Assembly: GCF_014836645.1 (NCBI RefSeq)
Contig: NZ_JACSQM010000002.1
Span: 372,001 to 436,000 of the forward strand
Reading direction: 5' to 3'
From: Fictibacillus norfolkensis
GTDB taxonomy: Bacteria > Bacillota > Bacilli > Bacillales > Fictibacillaceae
Length of the DNA stretch: 64,000 bases
The position numbers were made by a program, and so were the translations under genes. Under the pieces are notes generated by a model that did no database searches, was not told the origin of the DNA, and was given only the letters and a program-made list of their open reading frames with translations. Position 1 is the first letter of the stretch. Each line of letters starts with the position of its first letter. Shown piece by piece: positions 33,994-42,704 of the stretch.

Positions 33994-34743
33994 TAAAACG
34001 CTAATAAAACCGAGTTCTTTTGAGATTGACTCCGCTGTTTTTACGACATGATGTATCATTGAAGGCGTATCTTGCCCGAGCATATAGGATACTGGTCCAA
34101 CCATATTAAGGGCAGCAATGATTTGTCCTGTATAAGACTTAATAGGAGCAGCAATTCCATACAAGCCCATTTCGTTTTCATTATTGCTGATGGCATAACC
34201 ATTTGTTCGAATAACATCAAGCTCATACTTTAATTTTTCAACACATGTAATGGTATTAGGAGCGCGGCGAAGCAATCCCCTTGATATGGTCGGCTTAATC
34301 ATGGAGGGGTTAAAAGCTAGCAACACTTTTCCTGTGCTTGTACAATATGCAGGTTTTGTATCGCCTATAAAAGTGGGGACTGCTACTGAATTTGAAGAAG
34401 CTACTCTGAGAACGAAGCGCACTTCACCACGATCTAGCATTCCGATATGTACGGTTGTGTTAAACCTTCTGACAAGACCTTCGCACAATGGCAGTGCTTC
34501 CGTGTTGATGTCTTGCTGATACATGACGTGATTGCTCCATTCTAGCAATTTCCATCCTAATCTATATTTTTTTTGACTGTCTTGAATCAGAATGCCTTCT
34601 GAGCAAAGTGTACGAATTAAGTGATGAACCGTGCTCGCATTCATGTTAAGTTTTTCAGCAATCTGCAAGTTTCCTAGTGCTGGTTCATCTTTTGTGAAGC
34701 AGTTTAATATCCTTGAAATTTTTTGAACAGATGAGATCACCAA
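33991..34743 (-). CDS. IclR-family transcriptional regulator
   Basis: About 250 aa. The N-terminal winged HTH (SVQKISRILNCFTKDEPALGNLQIAEKLNMNASTVHHLIRTL) is followed by the IclR effector domain (VRFVLRVASSNSVAVPTFIGDTKPAYCTSTGKVLLAF; NENEMGLYGIAAPI). Such regulators commonly control aromatic catabolism and respond to a pathway intermediate. It lies upstream of dctPQM and the anthranilate operon. A palindrome in front of its own promoter suggests autoregulation. The start is TTG 34743 or GTG 34740 after GGGGGAGA. Confidence 0.92.
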   Translation of the reverse strand: MVISSVQKISRILNCFTKDEPALGNLQIAEKLNMNASTVHHLIRTLCSEGILIQDSQKKYRLGWKLLEWSNHVMYQQDINTEALPLCEGLVRRFNTTVHIGMLDRGEVRFVLRVASSNSVAVPTFIGDTKPAYCTSTGKVLLAFNPSMIKPTISRGLLRRAPNTITCVEKLKYELDVIRTNGYAISNNENEMGLYGIAAPIKSYTGQIIAALNMVGPVSYMLGQDTPSMIHHVVKTAESISKELGFISVL

Positions 34744-34811
34744 TTCTCCCCCTCAAACGGATACGATTTAGTTGAAGTCAGCTTAGCTACCACCCCTTTC
34801 AATATGCGTTC

Positions 34812-34840
34812 ATCGTATTGAAAAAGGCAGACTTGTACAA
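34812..34840 (-). promoter_or_regulatory. Putative sigma-A promoter of iclR
   Basis: TTGTAC (34835-34840), 17 bases, TACGAT (34812-34817) on the minus strand. About 70 bp upstream of the start codon and immediately downstream of the palindrome. Confidence 0.55.
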
Positions 34841-34846
34841 TCTCAA

Positions 34847-34865
34847 AATTTCACAATATGAAATT
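34847..34865. promoter_or_regulatory. Palindromic operator upstream of iclR
   Basis: AATTTCA, five bases (CAATA), TGAAATT. It shares all but one base of the corresponding 19 bp with the palindrome at 30850-30870 and has the same distance to the -35 box. Confidence 0.75.
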
Positions 34866-35138
34866 ACATAAAATATATTTAGAATAGTCAGAAATTTTTT
34901 AAAGGATAGTATTCATTCATAAAGAAGAAGTAAAGACTGGAGGTTTATGATAGTTTTCGTGGTCTCGTGTCGATTTACCTACCTATTTTCATAATTTAAT
35001 GAAAAAAATGTAAACTGCATATGGCATTTCGTCTATATTTCCATTACTATATGTAGTATAAATACTTTTATATAACAAACGTTGGCTGATTCATATTTTA
35101 TTCTTTCCATGATTTTAATGTTGAAAGAGGTGCGAGCG
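34866..35138. other. Divergent intergenic region between iclR and the sensor kinase
   Basis: About 270 bp, A+T-rich. It should hold the kinase promoter, but I could not single out a convincing -35/-10 pair. No hairpin or phased repeat is seen. Confidence 0.4.
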
Positions 35139-36290
35139 GTGGACATAACAGAAAGTCTAATCACATATATGGATGATAACTTGCCTACTTACTTACATGA
35201 TTGGCACCAGAGAATCGTGATTTCAAATCATGATATACATAAAGAAAAAGTAACAGAGAATGCCTTACATATGGTTGAGCTAGTTAAACAATCCTTACGA
35301 CGTAAACTATCTCCTAAAGAAATTATGCACCTCGCCCATGGAGTCGCTGTTCAGCGGTTAGAAGCTAAGATCAATATAGGTGAATTTGTATACAATGTGA
35401 ACCTAGGACGAAGTGAGATCGTCCGTTTCGTGACTGGCTCTGGTATATCCATTGAACAGTTGCAGCCTGTGATTGAAACGATCAATTCTCTTTTTGATGA
35501 GTTTTTATATCATGCCGTTAAGAAGTATACGGAGCTGAAGGATATTGAGATTGAGGAAAAAACAGTATTCATCGATCAAAGTCACAAAGAACGGTTAACC
35601 ATTTTAGGACAGATGTCATCTAGTTTTGTGCATGAGTTCAGAAATCCTCTGACCGCAGTAATGGGTTTCGTGAAACTCATTCAGCAAGAGAACCCAAGCA
35701 TGAAATACATTGATATCATCAGTCACGAATTAACACAATTGAACTTTCGTATCTCTCAATTTCTTCATGCCTCAAGAAAAGGGGTTCAAGAACGGGAAGC
35801 GGAGGATTTTGCTTTAGAAGATTTATTCACAGATATTCTAGATTTCATGTATCCAAGTTTAGTGGATGCAGACGTTACGGTCATTCCGCGTATCGATCCT
35901 ACGATTACTTTGCGGGCACACAAGGACGAGTTGAAACAAGTACTGCTAAATCTCATCATGAACTCGATCGATGCACTGCGTCAAATGAGACAGAATCGTC
36001 GAATCATGATTTTTAGCAAGATTGAAGATAATGATAACGTACATATTACTATTTCTAATAACGGCCCAGCTATTCCACCCGAAACAATCAGTACGATCTT
36101 CGAGCCATTCTTTACAACAAAAGAATTAGGCACGGGTATAGGCCTTTTCGTGTGCAAGAAAATTATTGAAAAGCATAACGGGTCCATAAGCTGTTCATCA
36201 GATGATAGTATCACGACCTTCACCATCGTACTTCCCCTTCAGAGTACTGCTGTAACGACTGAGGAAGAAAATTCACAAATAGAAATATAG
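35139..36290 (+). CDS. Orphan sensor histidine kinase, sporulation-kinase type
   Basis: About 383 aa, no membrane helix. The N-terminal ~140 residues are all-helical and resemble the RsbR/globin-like sensor fold. A HisKA domain with phosphoacceptor H165 (SSFVHEFRNPLTAVMGF) and a HATPase domain (NLIMNSIDAL; TISNNGPAIP; FTTKELGTGIGLFVCKKII) follow. No response regulator is adjacent, which fits a kinase feeding the Spo0F/Spo0A phosphorelay. GTG 35139 has AAAGAGGTG upstream; an in-frame TTG at 35082 lacks a site. Confidence 0.88.
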   Translation: MDITESLITYMDDNLPTYLHDWHQRIVISNHDIHKEKVTENALHMVELVKQSLRRKLSPKEIMHLAHGVAVQRLEAKINIGEFVYNVNLGRSEIVRFVTGSGISIEQLQPVIETINSLFDEFLYHAVKKYTELKDIEIEEKTVFIDQSHKERLTILGQMSSSFVHEFRNPLTAVMGFVKLIQQENPSMKYIDIISHELTQLNFRISQFLHASRKGVQEREAEDFALEDLFTDILDFMYPSLVDADVTVIPRIDPTITLRAHKDELKQVLLNLIMNSIDALRQMRQNRRIMIFSKIEDNDNVHITISNNGPAIPPETISTIFEPFFTTKELGTGIGLFVCKKIIEKHNGSISCSSDDSITTFTIVLPLQSTAVTTEEENSQIEI

Positions 36291-36291
36291 A

Positions 36292-36323
36292 AAGGAACTT
36301 GGAAATCCAAGTTCCTTATTTAA
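36292..36323. terminator. Bidirectional intrinsic terminator
   Basis: An AAGGAACTTGG / CCAAGTTCCTT hairpin with A and T runs on both sides, between the convergent kinase (+) and alcohol dehydrogenase (-) genes. Confidence 0.85.
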
Positions 36324-36333
36324 ATTCTTGCAA

Positions 36334-37473
36334 CTAAGGCTTAAGAACAACCTTTATACATTCATCTTCGTGATCGTTAAACGTCTTATATGCCTCACCC
36401 GCATTTTCTAATGGTACTCTGTGTGTAATAATTTCGGTGGGATCAAACTCATTGTTCATGATCTTATCAAAGAGCATTGGCATGTAATGAATCACGGGTG
36501 CTTGTCCCATCTTCAATGTAACATTTCTCTCAAATATATTTCCAAGTGGGAACATGTTGTACATGGATCCATATACACCTGTAAGCTGAATGGTTCCAAA
36601 CTTACGAACCGCGTTTAGTCCTATCTCAAACGCACTCAACGTGCCACCTTGTAGTTTCAGTTTCTGTTCCACTTTTTCAATGACTGATTCCTTGCCATCC
36701 ATTCCTACACAATCAATGACAACATCCGCACCTCCACCTGTAATTTCTTTTATGTGTGCACCCATGTTATCAAAATCATCAAAGTTATACACTTCTGATT
36801 TATTTTTCATCGCTGCATGATTTAAACGATACGGAATATTATCAATGGCTATTACACGTTTAGCACCTTTCATCCAAGCAAATTTTTGAGCCATTAATCC
36901 TACTGGACCACATCCCAGAACAGCTACGGTATCTCCTTCCTTCATACCGGAGTTCTCAACGCTCCAATAGGCGGTCGGCAATACATCCGACATAAATAAA
37001 AGAGATTCATCCTCAAGTTCGCAATGTTCAGGGATAACAAAAGGCATAAAGTTACCATAGGGCACTCTGAGTAGTTCAGCTTGGCCACCTGGATAATTTC
37101 CATATCTTTCGGTAAAACCAAAATACGCTCCTGTATCAACTGCTTGATTTCCGTTTGAGTGATCACATTGACTCTCCATCTCGTGATTACAATAAAAACA
37201 ATGTCCGCAAGAGATATTAAAAGGAAGCACTACACGATCACCCTTTTTTACTCTCGTTACATCCTGTCCGACATCTTCAACGATTCCCATCGGTTCATGT
37301 CCGATCACGTAATCTTTTGCCGCAGGTAATGCTCCTTGGTAGATATGCAGATCTGAACCACAAATAGCTGTTGATGTAATACGGACGATAATATCATCTT
37401 TCTTTTGGATGATAGGATCCTCAACATTTTTAACCTGAATATCTTTCGCACCTTGAAAAGTCACTGCTCTCAT
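36334..37473 (-). CDS. Zinc-dependent alcohol dehydrogenase (MDR family)
   Basis: About 379 aa medium-chain dehydrogenase. The catalytic zinc site comes from AICGSDLHIY (Cys) and IGHEPMG (His/Glu). The structural zinc site is CGHCFYCNHEMESQC, and the NAD-binding loop is VAVLGCGPVGLMAQ. The overall form (glutathione-independent formaldehyde dehydrogenase-like, with a long insert GNQAVDTGAYFGF) suggests an aldehyde/alcohol oxidoreductase. The substrate is not known. ATG 37473 follows AGGAGG. Confidence 0.88.
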   Translation of the reverse strand: MRAVTFQGAKDIQVKNVEDPIIQKKDDIIVRITSTAICGSDLHIYQGALPAAKDYVIGHEPMGIVEDVGQDVTRVKKGDRVVLPFNISCGHCFYCNHEMESQCDHSNGNQAVDTGAYFGFTERYGNYPGGQAELLRVPYGNFMPFVIPEHCELEDESLLFMSDVLPTAYWSVENSGMKEGDTVAVLGCGPVGLMAQKFAWMKGAKRVIAIDNIPYRLNHAAMKNKSEVYNFDDFDNMGAHIKEITGGGADVVIDCVGMDGKESVIEKVEQKLKLQGGTLSAFEIGLNAVRKFGTIQLTGVYGSMYNMFPLGNIFERNVTLKMGQAPVIHYMPMLFDKIMNNEFDPTEIITHRVPLENAGEAYKTFNDHEDECIKVVLKP

Positions 37474-37698
37474 CACATAGCCTCCTAGGTCAAAGAATAG
37501 TACTCTTTACCCTGCAGGATTAAAAATATGTCTAAAATATACAGTTTATAGCTTTGTACCTACAAAGAATCATAAACAATTTCCTTGAGAAAGGCTCTTG
37601 TATAAAAGATTGTTGCTTTAGAATATAGTGCATGATGAAAGCATGCAGCTTGCACTTCAATCATTATTCAAAAAAGTGTGTTAAGCAGTTATTATATG

Positions 37699-37845
37699 TT
37701 TTACGGTACGTGTTTTTATAATTATTACGCGTTCACCGGTAAATATGGTGTGATCACCTGAGAAGTGCTCAGGACCACCTGAGATGCCTGGCCATTCGCC
37801 TTTGATCATGCGCTTTTCACCTGATAGAGCGTAACTTTCGCCGAT
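37699..37845. repeat. Phased short-repeat array E (core CACCTG, period exactly 21 bp) with leader
   Basis: Core copies (CACCTG or close variants CACCGG, CGCCTT, CGCCGA) start at 37734, 37755, 37776, 37797, 37818 and 37839, each 21 bp apart. A 21-bp leader at 37699-37719 is identical to the one in array F, and the leader-to-first-core distance (35 bp) is the same. In one minus-strand frame it reads as heptads of the form LSGExxx ending GERVxxIKTRTVK, without a convincing start. It occupies the gap between the dehydrogenase and DDAH-like genes. Confidence 0.9.
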
Positions 37846-38011
37846 AAGCCACTAAGCACATACTCTTATAACTCAAATGGACAAAAATAGTCTAATCGTT
37901 CAATCACATCAACAGGTAAGAAAACAAATGTGGTAAAAAGCACCCTTATTTGTGTCCGCTAGCTAGAGTATTATTAGCTAAATCCATCGAGCGTTTAGAA
38001 AACAACAAAAA

Positions 38012-38038
38012 AGCCTTTGCCCTCTGGCAAAGACTACT
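38012..38038 (-). terminator. Intrinsic terminator
   Basis: A GCCTTTGCC / GGCAAAGAC stem with a CTCT loop and an A-run at 38008-38013, close behind the stop at 38049. Confidence 0.75.
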
Positions 38039-38048
38039 TGTGAACGGT

Positions 38049-38915
38049 TTAATGCATCTCTTCTCGATATAACGGCATCGAACAGCAGCGGAACGAACCA
38101 CCTGATTTTATGATTTCAGAGATATCGACTTCTAGAACGTCGTATCCTCTCTCTCTCAGTGCTGCATTAACATTCTTGTTTACAGGAAGGCTCAAAACCT
38201 TTTTGTTTCCAATTGATAAAACGTTCGTACCCATCGTGAATTGTTCTTCTTTCTCTACTTCAATTACATTAAATTTTGAGGCTAAAAACTGATAGTCTTT
38301 CTCCGCAAATGCATGTTTATAGATTAAAGCATCTTTTTCAGACAAAATGTTAAAAACACAATCTAGATGCAGATAAATGGGATCAAATGGCACAGCCACG
38401 ACATTCATATGAGGCAGCTGCGATTGAAGTTCTTGAATGGTTTCCTCAGACGTTCTGCCACTCACCCCGATATAAACGGTATCACCATGCACGATTACAT
38501 CTCCGCCTTCAATACGGTCCCCCTCGATCAAAGAAAGATTAATCTGATGTTCTAATAACCAGTTTCGTAATACTTTCTCTTCTCCATCGCGAATATTGCT
38601 TCCCATCCGTGATACGAATACCGTTTCACCGATTGTAAACCCAATATCACGCGTGAAAACTTGTTCAGGGAACTTCTCCATCGCAGGAAGTTTATAAACG
38701 TCTACACCGTTTGCTTTCATCGTATCCACGAAGTGCTGATGCTGTTTCATCGCTCGTTTCATGTTGATGTTGTCTTTTGCAAAATGGCGCTGTGTTTCGT
38801 TGATTATTTCATCGATCTTCATATATCTCGGTTCACACACAATCACTTTCTTTAATGTGCCATATTCACTATCACAGTTCACGTGTTTGTATTCTCCTTT
38901 TATTACGGTAGCCAT
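38049..38915 (-). CDS. Dimethylarginine dimethylaminohydrolase/amidinotransferase-family hydrolase
   Basis: 288 aa guanidino-modifying fold: FTRDIGFTIGETVFVSRMG, EGGDVIVHGDTVYIGVSGRTSEE, catalytic His in IYLHLDCVFNIL, and C-terminal GGSFRCCSMPLYREEMH with the nucleophilic Cys. DDAHs split N-methylated arginine to citrulline and methylamine; arginine deiminase-like relatives share the fold. No arc operon is nearby, so the substrate is uncertain. ATGGAGGA precedes the start. Single-gene unit with terminators on both sides. Confidence 0.82.
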   Translation of the reverse strand: MATVIKGEYKHVNCDSEYGTLKKVIVCEPRYMKIDEIINETQRHFAKDNINMKRAMKQHQHFVDTMKANGVDVYKLPAMEKFPEQVFTRDIGFTIGETVFVSRMGSNIRDGEEKVLRNWLLEHQINLSLIEGDRIEGGDVIVHGDTVYIGVSGRTSEETIQELQSQLPHMNVVAVPFDPIYLHLDCVFNILSEKDALIYKHAFAEKDYQFLASKFNVIEVEKEEQFTMGTNVLSIGNKKVLSLPVNKNVNAALRERGYDVLEVDISEIIKSGGSFRCCSMPLYREEMH

Positions 38916-39069
38916 CTATAATCCTCCATACGCTCATAAGGTATTTATAAGGCTCTTCCCTAAATCAATAGTCCCGTAAACGTTTTTTGCATCTTTCACT
39001 AGTTTATTTATATTTTTTCCAAAAATAGCTGAAAGTTAACTTCTTTTTAAAATATTTAATAAAATGCAA

Positions 39070-39124
39070 AAAACAGCTGACTCTAAGGTACTTCGCAGAG
39101 TACCTTCTTAAAATCAGCTGTTGT
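39070..39124 (-). terminator. Intrinsic terminator of the NAD-salvage operon
   Basis: Nested stem: outer AACAGCTGA / TCAGCTGTT, inner AAGGTACT / AGTACCTT. It is preceded by an A-run and lies 18 bp after the nadD stop at 39142. Confidence 0.8.
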
Positions 39125-39141
39125 TAGGATTGCACCACTCG

Positions 39142-39759
39142 TCATGAAGAGTACAGTTCATGTTTTTTTATATATTCATAACATGCATCAGGCAACAGAT
39201 ACCTTGGTTCTCCACCCTTAGAAAATTCATCGCGTATATAGGTGCTGCTGATTTCCATAGACAGCCCTTTATCGATTAGATGAAATTTTGTGCCATCATC
39301 ATGATTTCTTAGTATGGGTGAACGCGAGATCGTTTTGACCATATTGATCTCGTCTCTTGCCATCACAATAAATTTATTGCTCGCAATTAACTCTTCATCA
39401 TACTTCCACTTACCATTTGCAATATCAACCAACAGATCTGCTCCCATAATAAAGTACACTTCATCATCAGGATATTTTTGTTTAAAATGTTCCATCGTGT
39501 AATACGTGTATACTTCCCAAGCTTCTTGAAGCATCTCGTGATCATCGGCAATAAATGTTTGATTATTTGAGATTGCAAGCTGAAGCATCTCCCAACGATG
39601 GGTATCAGACGTCTTCATCGTTTTATCTTTTCGTTTACTTGAGCATGGAAGAAAGATCACTTTGTCTAGTTTACAGCGATGTGCAACGGTACTAGCGGTC
39701 CATAGATGTACATTCGTTATAGGGTCAAAAGATGATCCATAGATTCCAATCTTACCCAT
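39142..39759 (-). CDS. nadD: Nicotinate-nucleotide adenylyltransferase (NadD-like)
   Basis: 205 aa nucleotidylyltransferase. GIYGSSFDPITNVHLW replaces the usual GGTFDPIHxGHL, so the T-x-x-H form carries the catalytic His; MEISSTYIRDEF is the ISSTxxR motif. YFIMGADLLVDIANGKW lies between them. It adenylates NaMN to NaAD. ATG 39759 follows GAAGGAGA and overlaps the pncB stop. A second, primary nadD is expected elsewhere, because this divergent copy sits in a salvage operon. NMN-type specificity is an alternative. Confidence 0.85.
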   Translation of the reverse strand: MGKIGIYGSSFDPITNVHLWTASTVAHRCKLDKVIFLPCSSKRKDKTMKTSDTHRWEMLQLAISNNQTFIADDHEMLQEAWEVYTYYTMEHFKQKYPDDEVYFIMGADLLVDIANGKWKYDEELIASNKFIVMARDEINMVKTISRSPILRNHDDGTKFHLIDKGLSMEISSTYIRDEFSKGGEPRYLLPDACYEYIKKHELYSS

Positions 39760-41240
39760 TGTGAGATTCTCCTTCTTCAATTAATGACAATACTTTAGTT
39801 TGCACGTCTTGAATATTCTTCATCTTGTTGTCCCAGCATGCTTGACTAAGATCAACTGGATACTCCTCGGGATGCATCGTACGTTTGTATTCGTCCCATA
39901 ACACTTCGAGGTTTTCTTTTGCAAAGATCTGTATCTCTTTTAGAGTAGGAGTTTCATAGACAATATTACCTTCAACAAAAATATCTTGATGAAGTTCTTT
40001 AGCTTTAAAGTTCGTTACAAATTTACTAATAAACGTATGAACAGGATGAAACATTTTAAGTCTAGACTCTTCTTGAGGCGTTTCATTCTCCAGCGCAATG
40101 TAGTCGCCTTCAGATTTATTATTCTGTGTATTGATGATTCGATAAACTTTTTTCAAACCAGGAGTCGTTACTTTTTCTGGATTTCCACTGATTTTAATCG
40201 TGTCTACCATATTGCCTTGTTCGTCTTCAATAGAGACGAGTTTGTAGACTGCTCCTAAAGCTGGCTGGTCATAAGCAGTAATTAGTTTTTGTACCAATTC
40301 CCCATGAATCGATCTTCGCACCTTGCGCTTTTAGGTTTATTATCGTATTCTCATCTAGATCATTTGAAGCGATAATCTTTGTATCTGTAAAACCAGCCTC
40401 GTCAAGCATCTTTCTTGCCTCTTTTGATAGGTAAGCAAGATCTCCACTATCTAGACGAATCCCTTTAAAGTTGATCTTGTTTCCTAGTTCTTTAGCAACC
40501 TTAATTGCAGTAGGAACTCCTGATCGCAAAGTATCATACGTATCGACTAAGAACACACAATCTTTGTGACGTTGGGCATATTTATGAAATGCCGTATATT
40601 CATCGCGATACGTTTGGACGAGTGCATGAGCATGTGTACCTGCGACTGGTATACCGAACCGTTTTCCTGCTCTGACATTAGACGTCGCTTCAATACCACC
40701 GATAAACGCGGCCCTCGTCCCCCAAATTGCTGCATCCATCTCTTGTGCTCTGCGTGTTCCAAATTCCATCACTCGTTCTTCTCCAACTACTTGTTTAATG
40801 CGGGATGCTTTTGTGGCGATAAGTGTCTGATAGTTTACGATATTTAACATAGCTGTTTCAATAAGCTGAGCTTCTGCTAATGGTGCTTCTATTCGTATGA
40901 TTGGTTCGTTTGCAAAGACCAATTCTCCCTCCACCATAGAGCGAACGGTCCCCGTAAATTTCACTTGCTGCAGATACTCCAAATAATCCTCTCTGTACCC
41001 TAGTTCCTCCCGAAGGTAATCGATATCGCTTGTTGTAAACTTAAAATTCTTCAGATAATCAATGATTCTTTCTAATCCTGCAAATACTGCATATCCGTTC
41101 CCGAAAGGAAGTTTACGAAAGAACACTTCAAAAACGGCCATCTTGTTATGGATATTGTCCTCCCAGTACGTTTCCGCCATATTAATCTGGTAAAGATCTG
41201 TGTGCAGCGTTAAACTATCATCAGCATATTTATTGTTCAT
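39752..41240 (-). pseudogene. pncB: Nicotinate phosphoribosyltransferase PncB, single-base frameshift
   Basis: The two parts together match the whole NAPRTase (~495 aa): LHTDLYQINMAETYW, GNGYAVFAGLERII, EFGTRRAQ, AGTHAHALVQ and DTYDTLRSG, KGIRLDSGDLAYLS in the first, then KLITAYDQPALGAVYKLV and the C-terminal domain in the second. The frame breaks in a five-base A run (plus-strand T run 40286-40290). Deleting one A restores GTKLITAYDQ. In the reference as given, translation of the first part stops after GTKTNYCL. It could be a sequencing error or a genuine mutation. ATG 41240 follows GGAGGT. Confidence 0.9.
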
Positions 41241-41264
41241 TTTCATTACCTCCAAGAGAATGAT

Positions 41265-41813
41265 TTAGATAACTTTTGCGTTCAAACAGCTCTTAAAATG
41301 CCCTAATGCCCACTCATGCCCTGCTTGGTTAAAGCTCGCTACTGCTTTTTCATGAACAACGATCTTAAGTCCGGCATTGTAAGCATCAACAGCTGTATGA
41401 AGACAGCAGATGTCTGTGCACACTCCTACGATGTGAACCTCTGTAATACCACGTTCACGAAGCTTCATTAATAGATCTGTACCTGCGAAGGCACTGTATC
41501 GGGTCTTATCCATCCAATAAACATTTGATTTCGTTTTATGTGTTTCATAGACTTTTTGAAGATTTCCATAAAGCTCTCGACCTGGTGTACCCTCAATGTT
41601 ATGCGGAGGAAAAAGCTCGTTTTCTGGATGAAACTTATCATCGGTATGATGCTGATCTATGGCAAACACAACAAAATCACCGTTATTAATAAATTGTTCC
41701 GTAATAGAAGTAATCTCATTTTCAATATCCTGACCTGGTCTCCCACAAGTTAGTGCACCTTCATCTGCCACAAAATCAAATGTGTAGTCAATATTGATCA
41801 ACGCTTTTTTCAT
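41265..41813 (-). CDS. pncA: Nicotinamidase (isochorismatase-like)
   Basis: 182 aa. The catalytic triad is D9 (INIDYTFDF), K103 (WMDKTRYSAF) and C136 (VCTDICCLHTA). The metal-binding DQHHTDDKFHPEN is also present. It hydrolyses nicotinamide to nicotinate, which the next gene, pncB, uses. First gene of the pncA-pncB-nadD operon, with TTAGGAGG in front and NrtR-type palindromes upstream. Confidence 0.93.
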   Translation of the reverse strand: MKKALINIDYTFDFVADEGALTCGRPGQDIENEITSITEQFINNGDFVVFAIDQHHTDDKFHPENELFPPHNIEGTPGRELYGNLQKVYETHKTKSNVYWMDKTRYSAFAGTDLLMKLRERGITEVHIVGVCTDICCLHTAVDAYNAGLKIVVHEKAVASFNQAGHEWALGHFKSCLNAKVI

Positions 41814-41845
41814 AATAATTGCCTCCTAATTGTGTTTAGTTAACT

Positions 41846-41862
41846 ATTAACAATTCGTTAAT
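41846..41862. promoter_or_regulatory. Palindrome upstream of pncA (candidate NrtR box)
   Basis: ATTAAC, five bases, GTTAAT, with a further GTTAAC just left (41839-41844). Half-sites TTAAC are shared with the larger palindrome before nrtR. Located about 33 bp upstream of pncA. Confidence 0.6.
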
Positions 41863-41884
41863 TATTATCATTAAAAAAATTCAA

Positions 41885-42661
41885 TTAATAACGTGCTGTA
41901 TAGATTGGCTTTATTACATCCATCTCTATGAATGTATAAAGTTTTGTTGCTCTCTTTGACGTTCTTGTTGTTGTTTTTCCTTGTACTTCTTGAATAAAAG
42001 GGAGAGATTTTATCTTTCTTGAAAATGATTGATCACTCAAAATCGCAGGATCATTCGTTACGGTTTTTAAAACAGCCTGAAGTTCAGAATACGTAAAGTT
42101 ATCAGGTAAGAAATTCTTAGCTACAGTTGTTTGCAATAGATCGTTTGTGATCACTTGAATCGCATCTGCAATGATTTGCTTATGATCGAAGGCTAACTCC
42201 AGATCCATTACATCTTTTATAGAGAATAATTCAATATCAGCTGCATCATCTTGTGCTTTTCTTAGCGATAGATACGTATCAGGAACAATCGCATAATGAG
42301 CGTTCGAGATGATCCAACCTCTAGGATCGCGGCCTGGTTTGTCGTAAACACCAAATTGTTTGATATGGATTCCAGAGATATTCGTCTCTTCTTCTAACTC
42401 TCGTTTAGCTGCTTGAAAGCCAGTTTCATCGTCTTGAACAAAACCTCCTGGAATCGCCCACTTGTTTGCTTCAATGTTCATATTTCCTTCTGAATCAAGA
42501 GCCGCTCTTTTGATCAACATGATCTTAAGATCCATCGTAGGAGGTTTATATGCCTCATTTTTTTCTGCGATAATTGTAAAGACGCAAATATCGGAAGTGT
42601 AACCATCAGGCGTTCGATATTTTTTGATGTCGTATTGTTTCAATGCATGCTTATTAGACAA
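41885..42661 (-). CDS. nrtR: NrtR-type Nudix transcriptional regulator of NAD metabolism
   Basis: About 258 aa. An N-terminal Nudix domain has the box GGFVQDDETGFQAAKRELEEETNI, in which the final Gly is Asn. A C-terminal winged helix follows (FTYSELQAVLKTVTNDPAILSDQSFSRKIKSLPFIQEVQ; KRATKLYTF). NrtR proteins bind ADP-ribose and repress NAD-biosynthesis genes. It lies directly upstream of pncA-pncB-nadD, with palindromes in front of both transcription units. The start is TTG 42661 after AAGGAGGGG. Confidence 0.9.
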   Translation of the reverse strand: MSNKHALKQYDIKKYRTPDGYTSDICVFTIIAEKNEAYKPPTMDLKIMLIKRAALDSEGNMNIEANKWAIPGGFVQDDETGFQAAKRELEEETNISGIHIKQFGVYDKPGRDPRGWIISNAHYAIVPDTYLSLRKAQDDAADIELFSIKDVMDLELAFDHKQIIADAIQVITNDLLQTTVAKNFLPDNFTYSELQAVLKTVTNDPAILSDQSFSRKIKSLPFIQEVQGKTTTRTSKRATKLYTFIEMDVIKPIYTARY

Positions 42662-42678
42662 TAATACCCCTCCTTTAT

Positions 42679-42704
42679 AATTAACAAAATGTTTATTGTT
42701 AATT
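42679..42704. promoter_or_regulatory. 26-bp palindrome upstream of nrtR (candidate NrtR box)
   Basis: AATTAACAA, eight bases (AATGTTTA), TTGTTAATT: nine-base perfect arms. It is 18 bp upstream of the nrtR start codon and overlaps its likely promoter; an autoregulatory operator is the simple reading. Confidence 0.7.
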
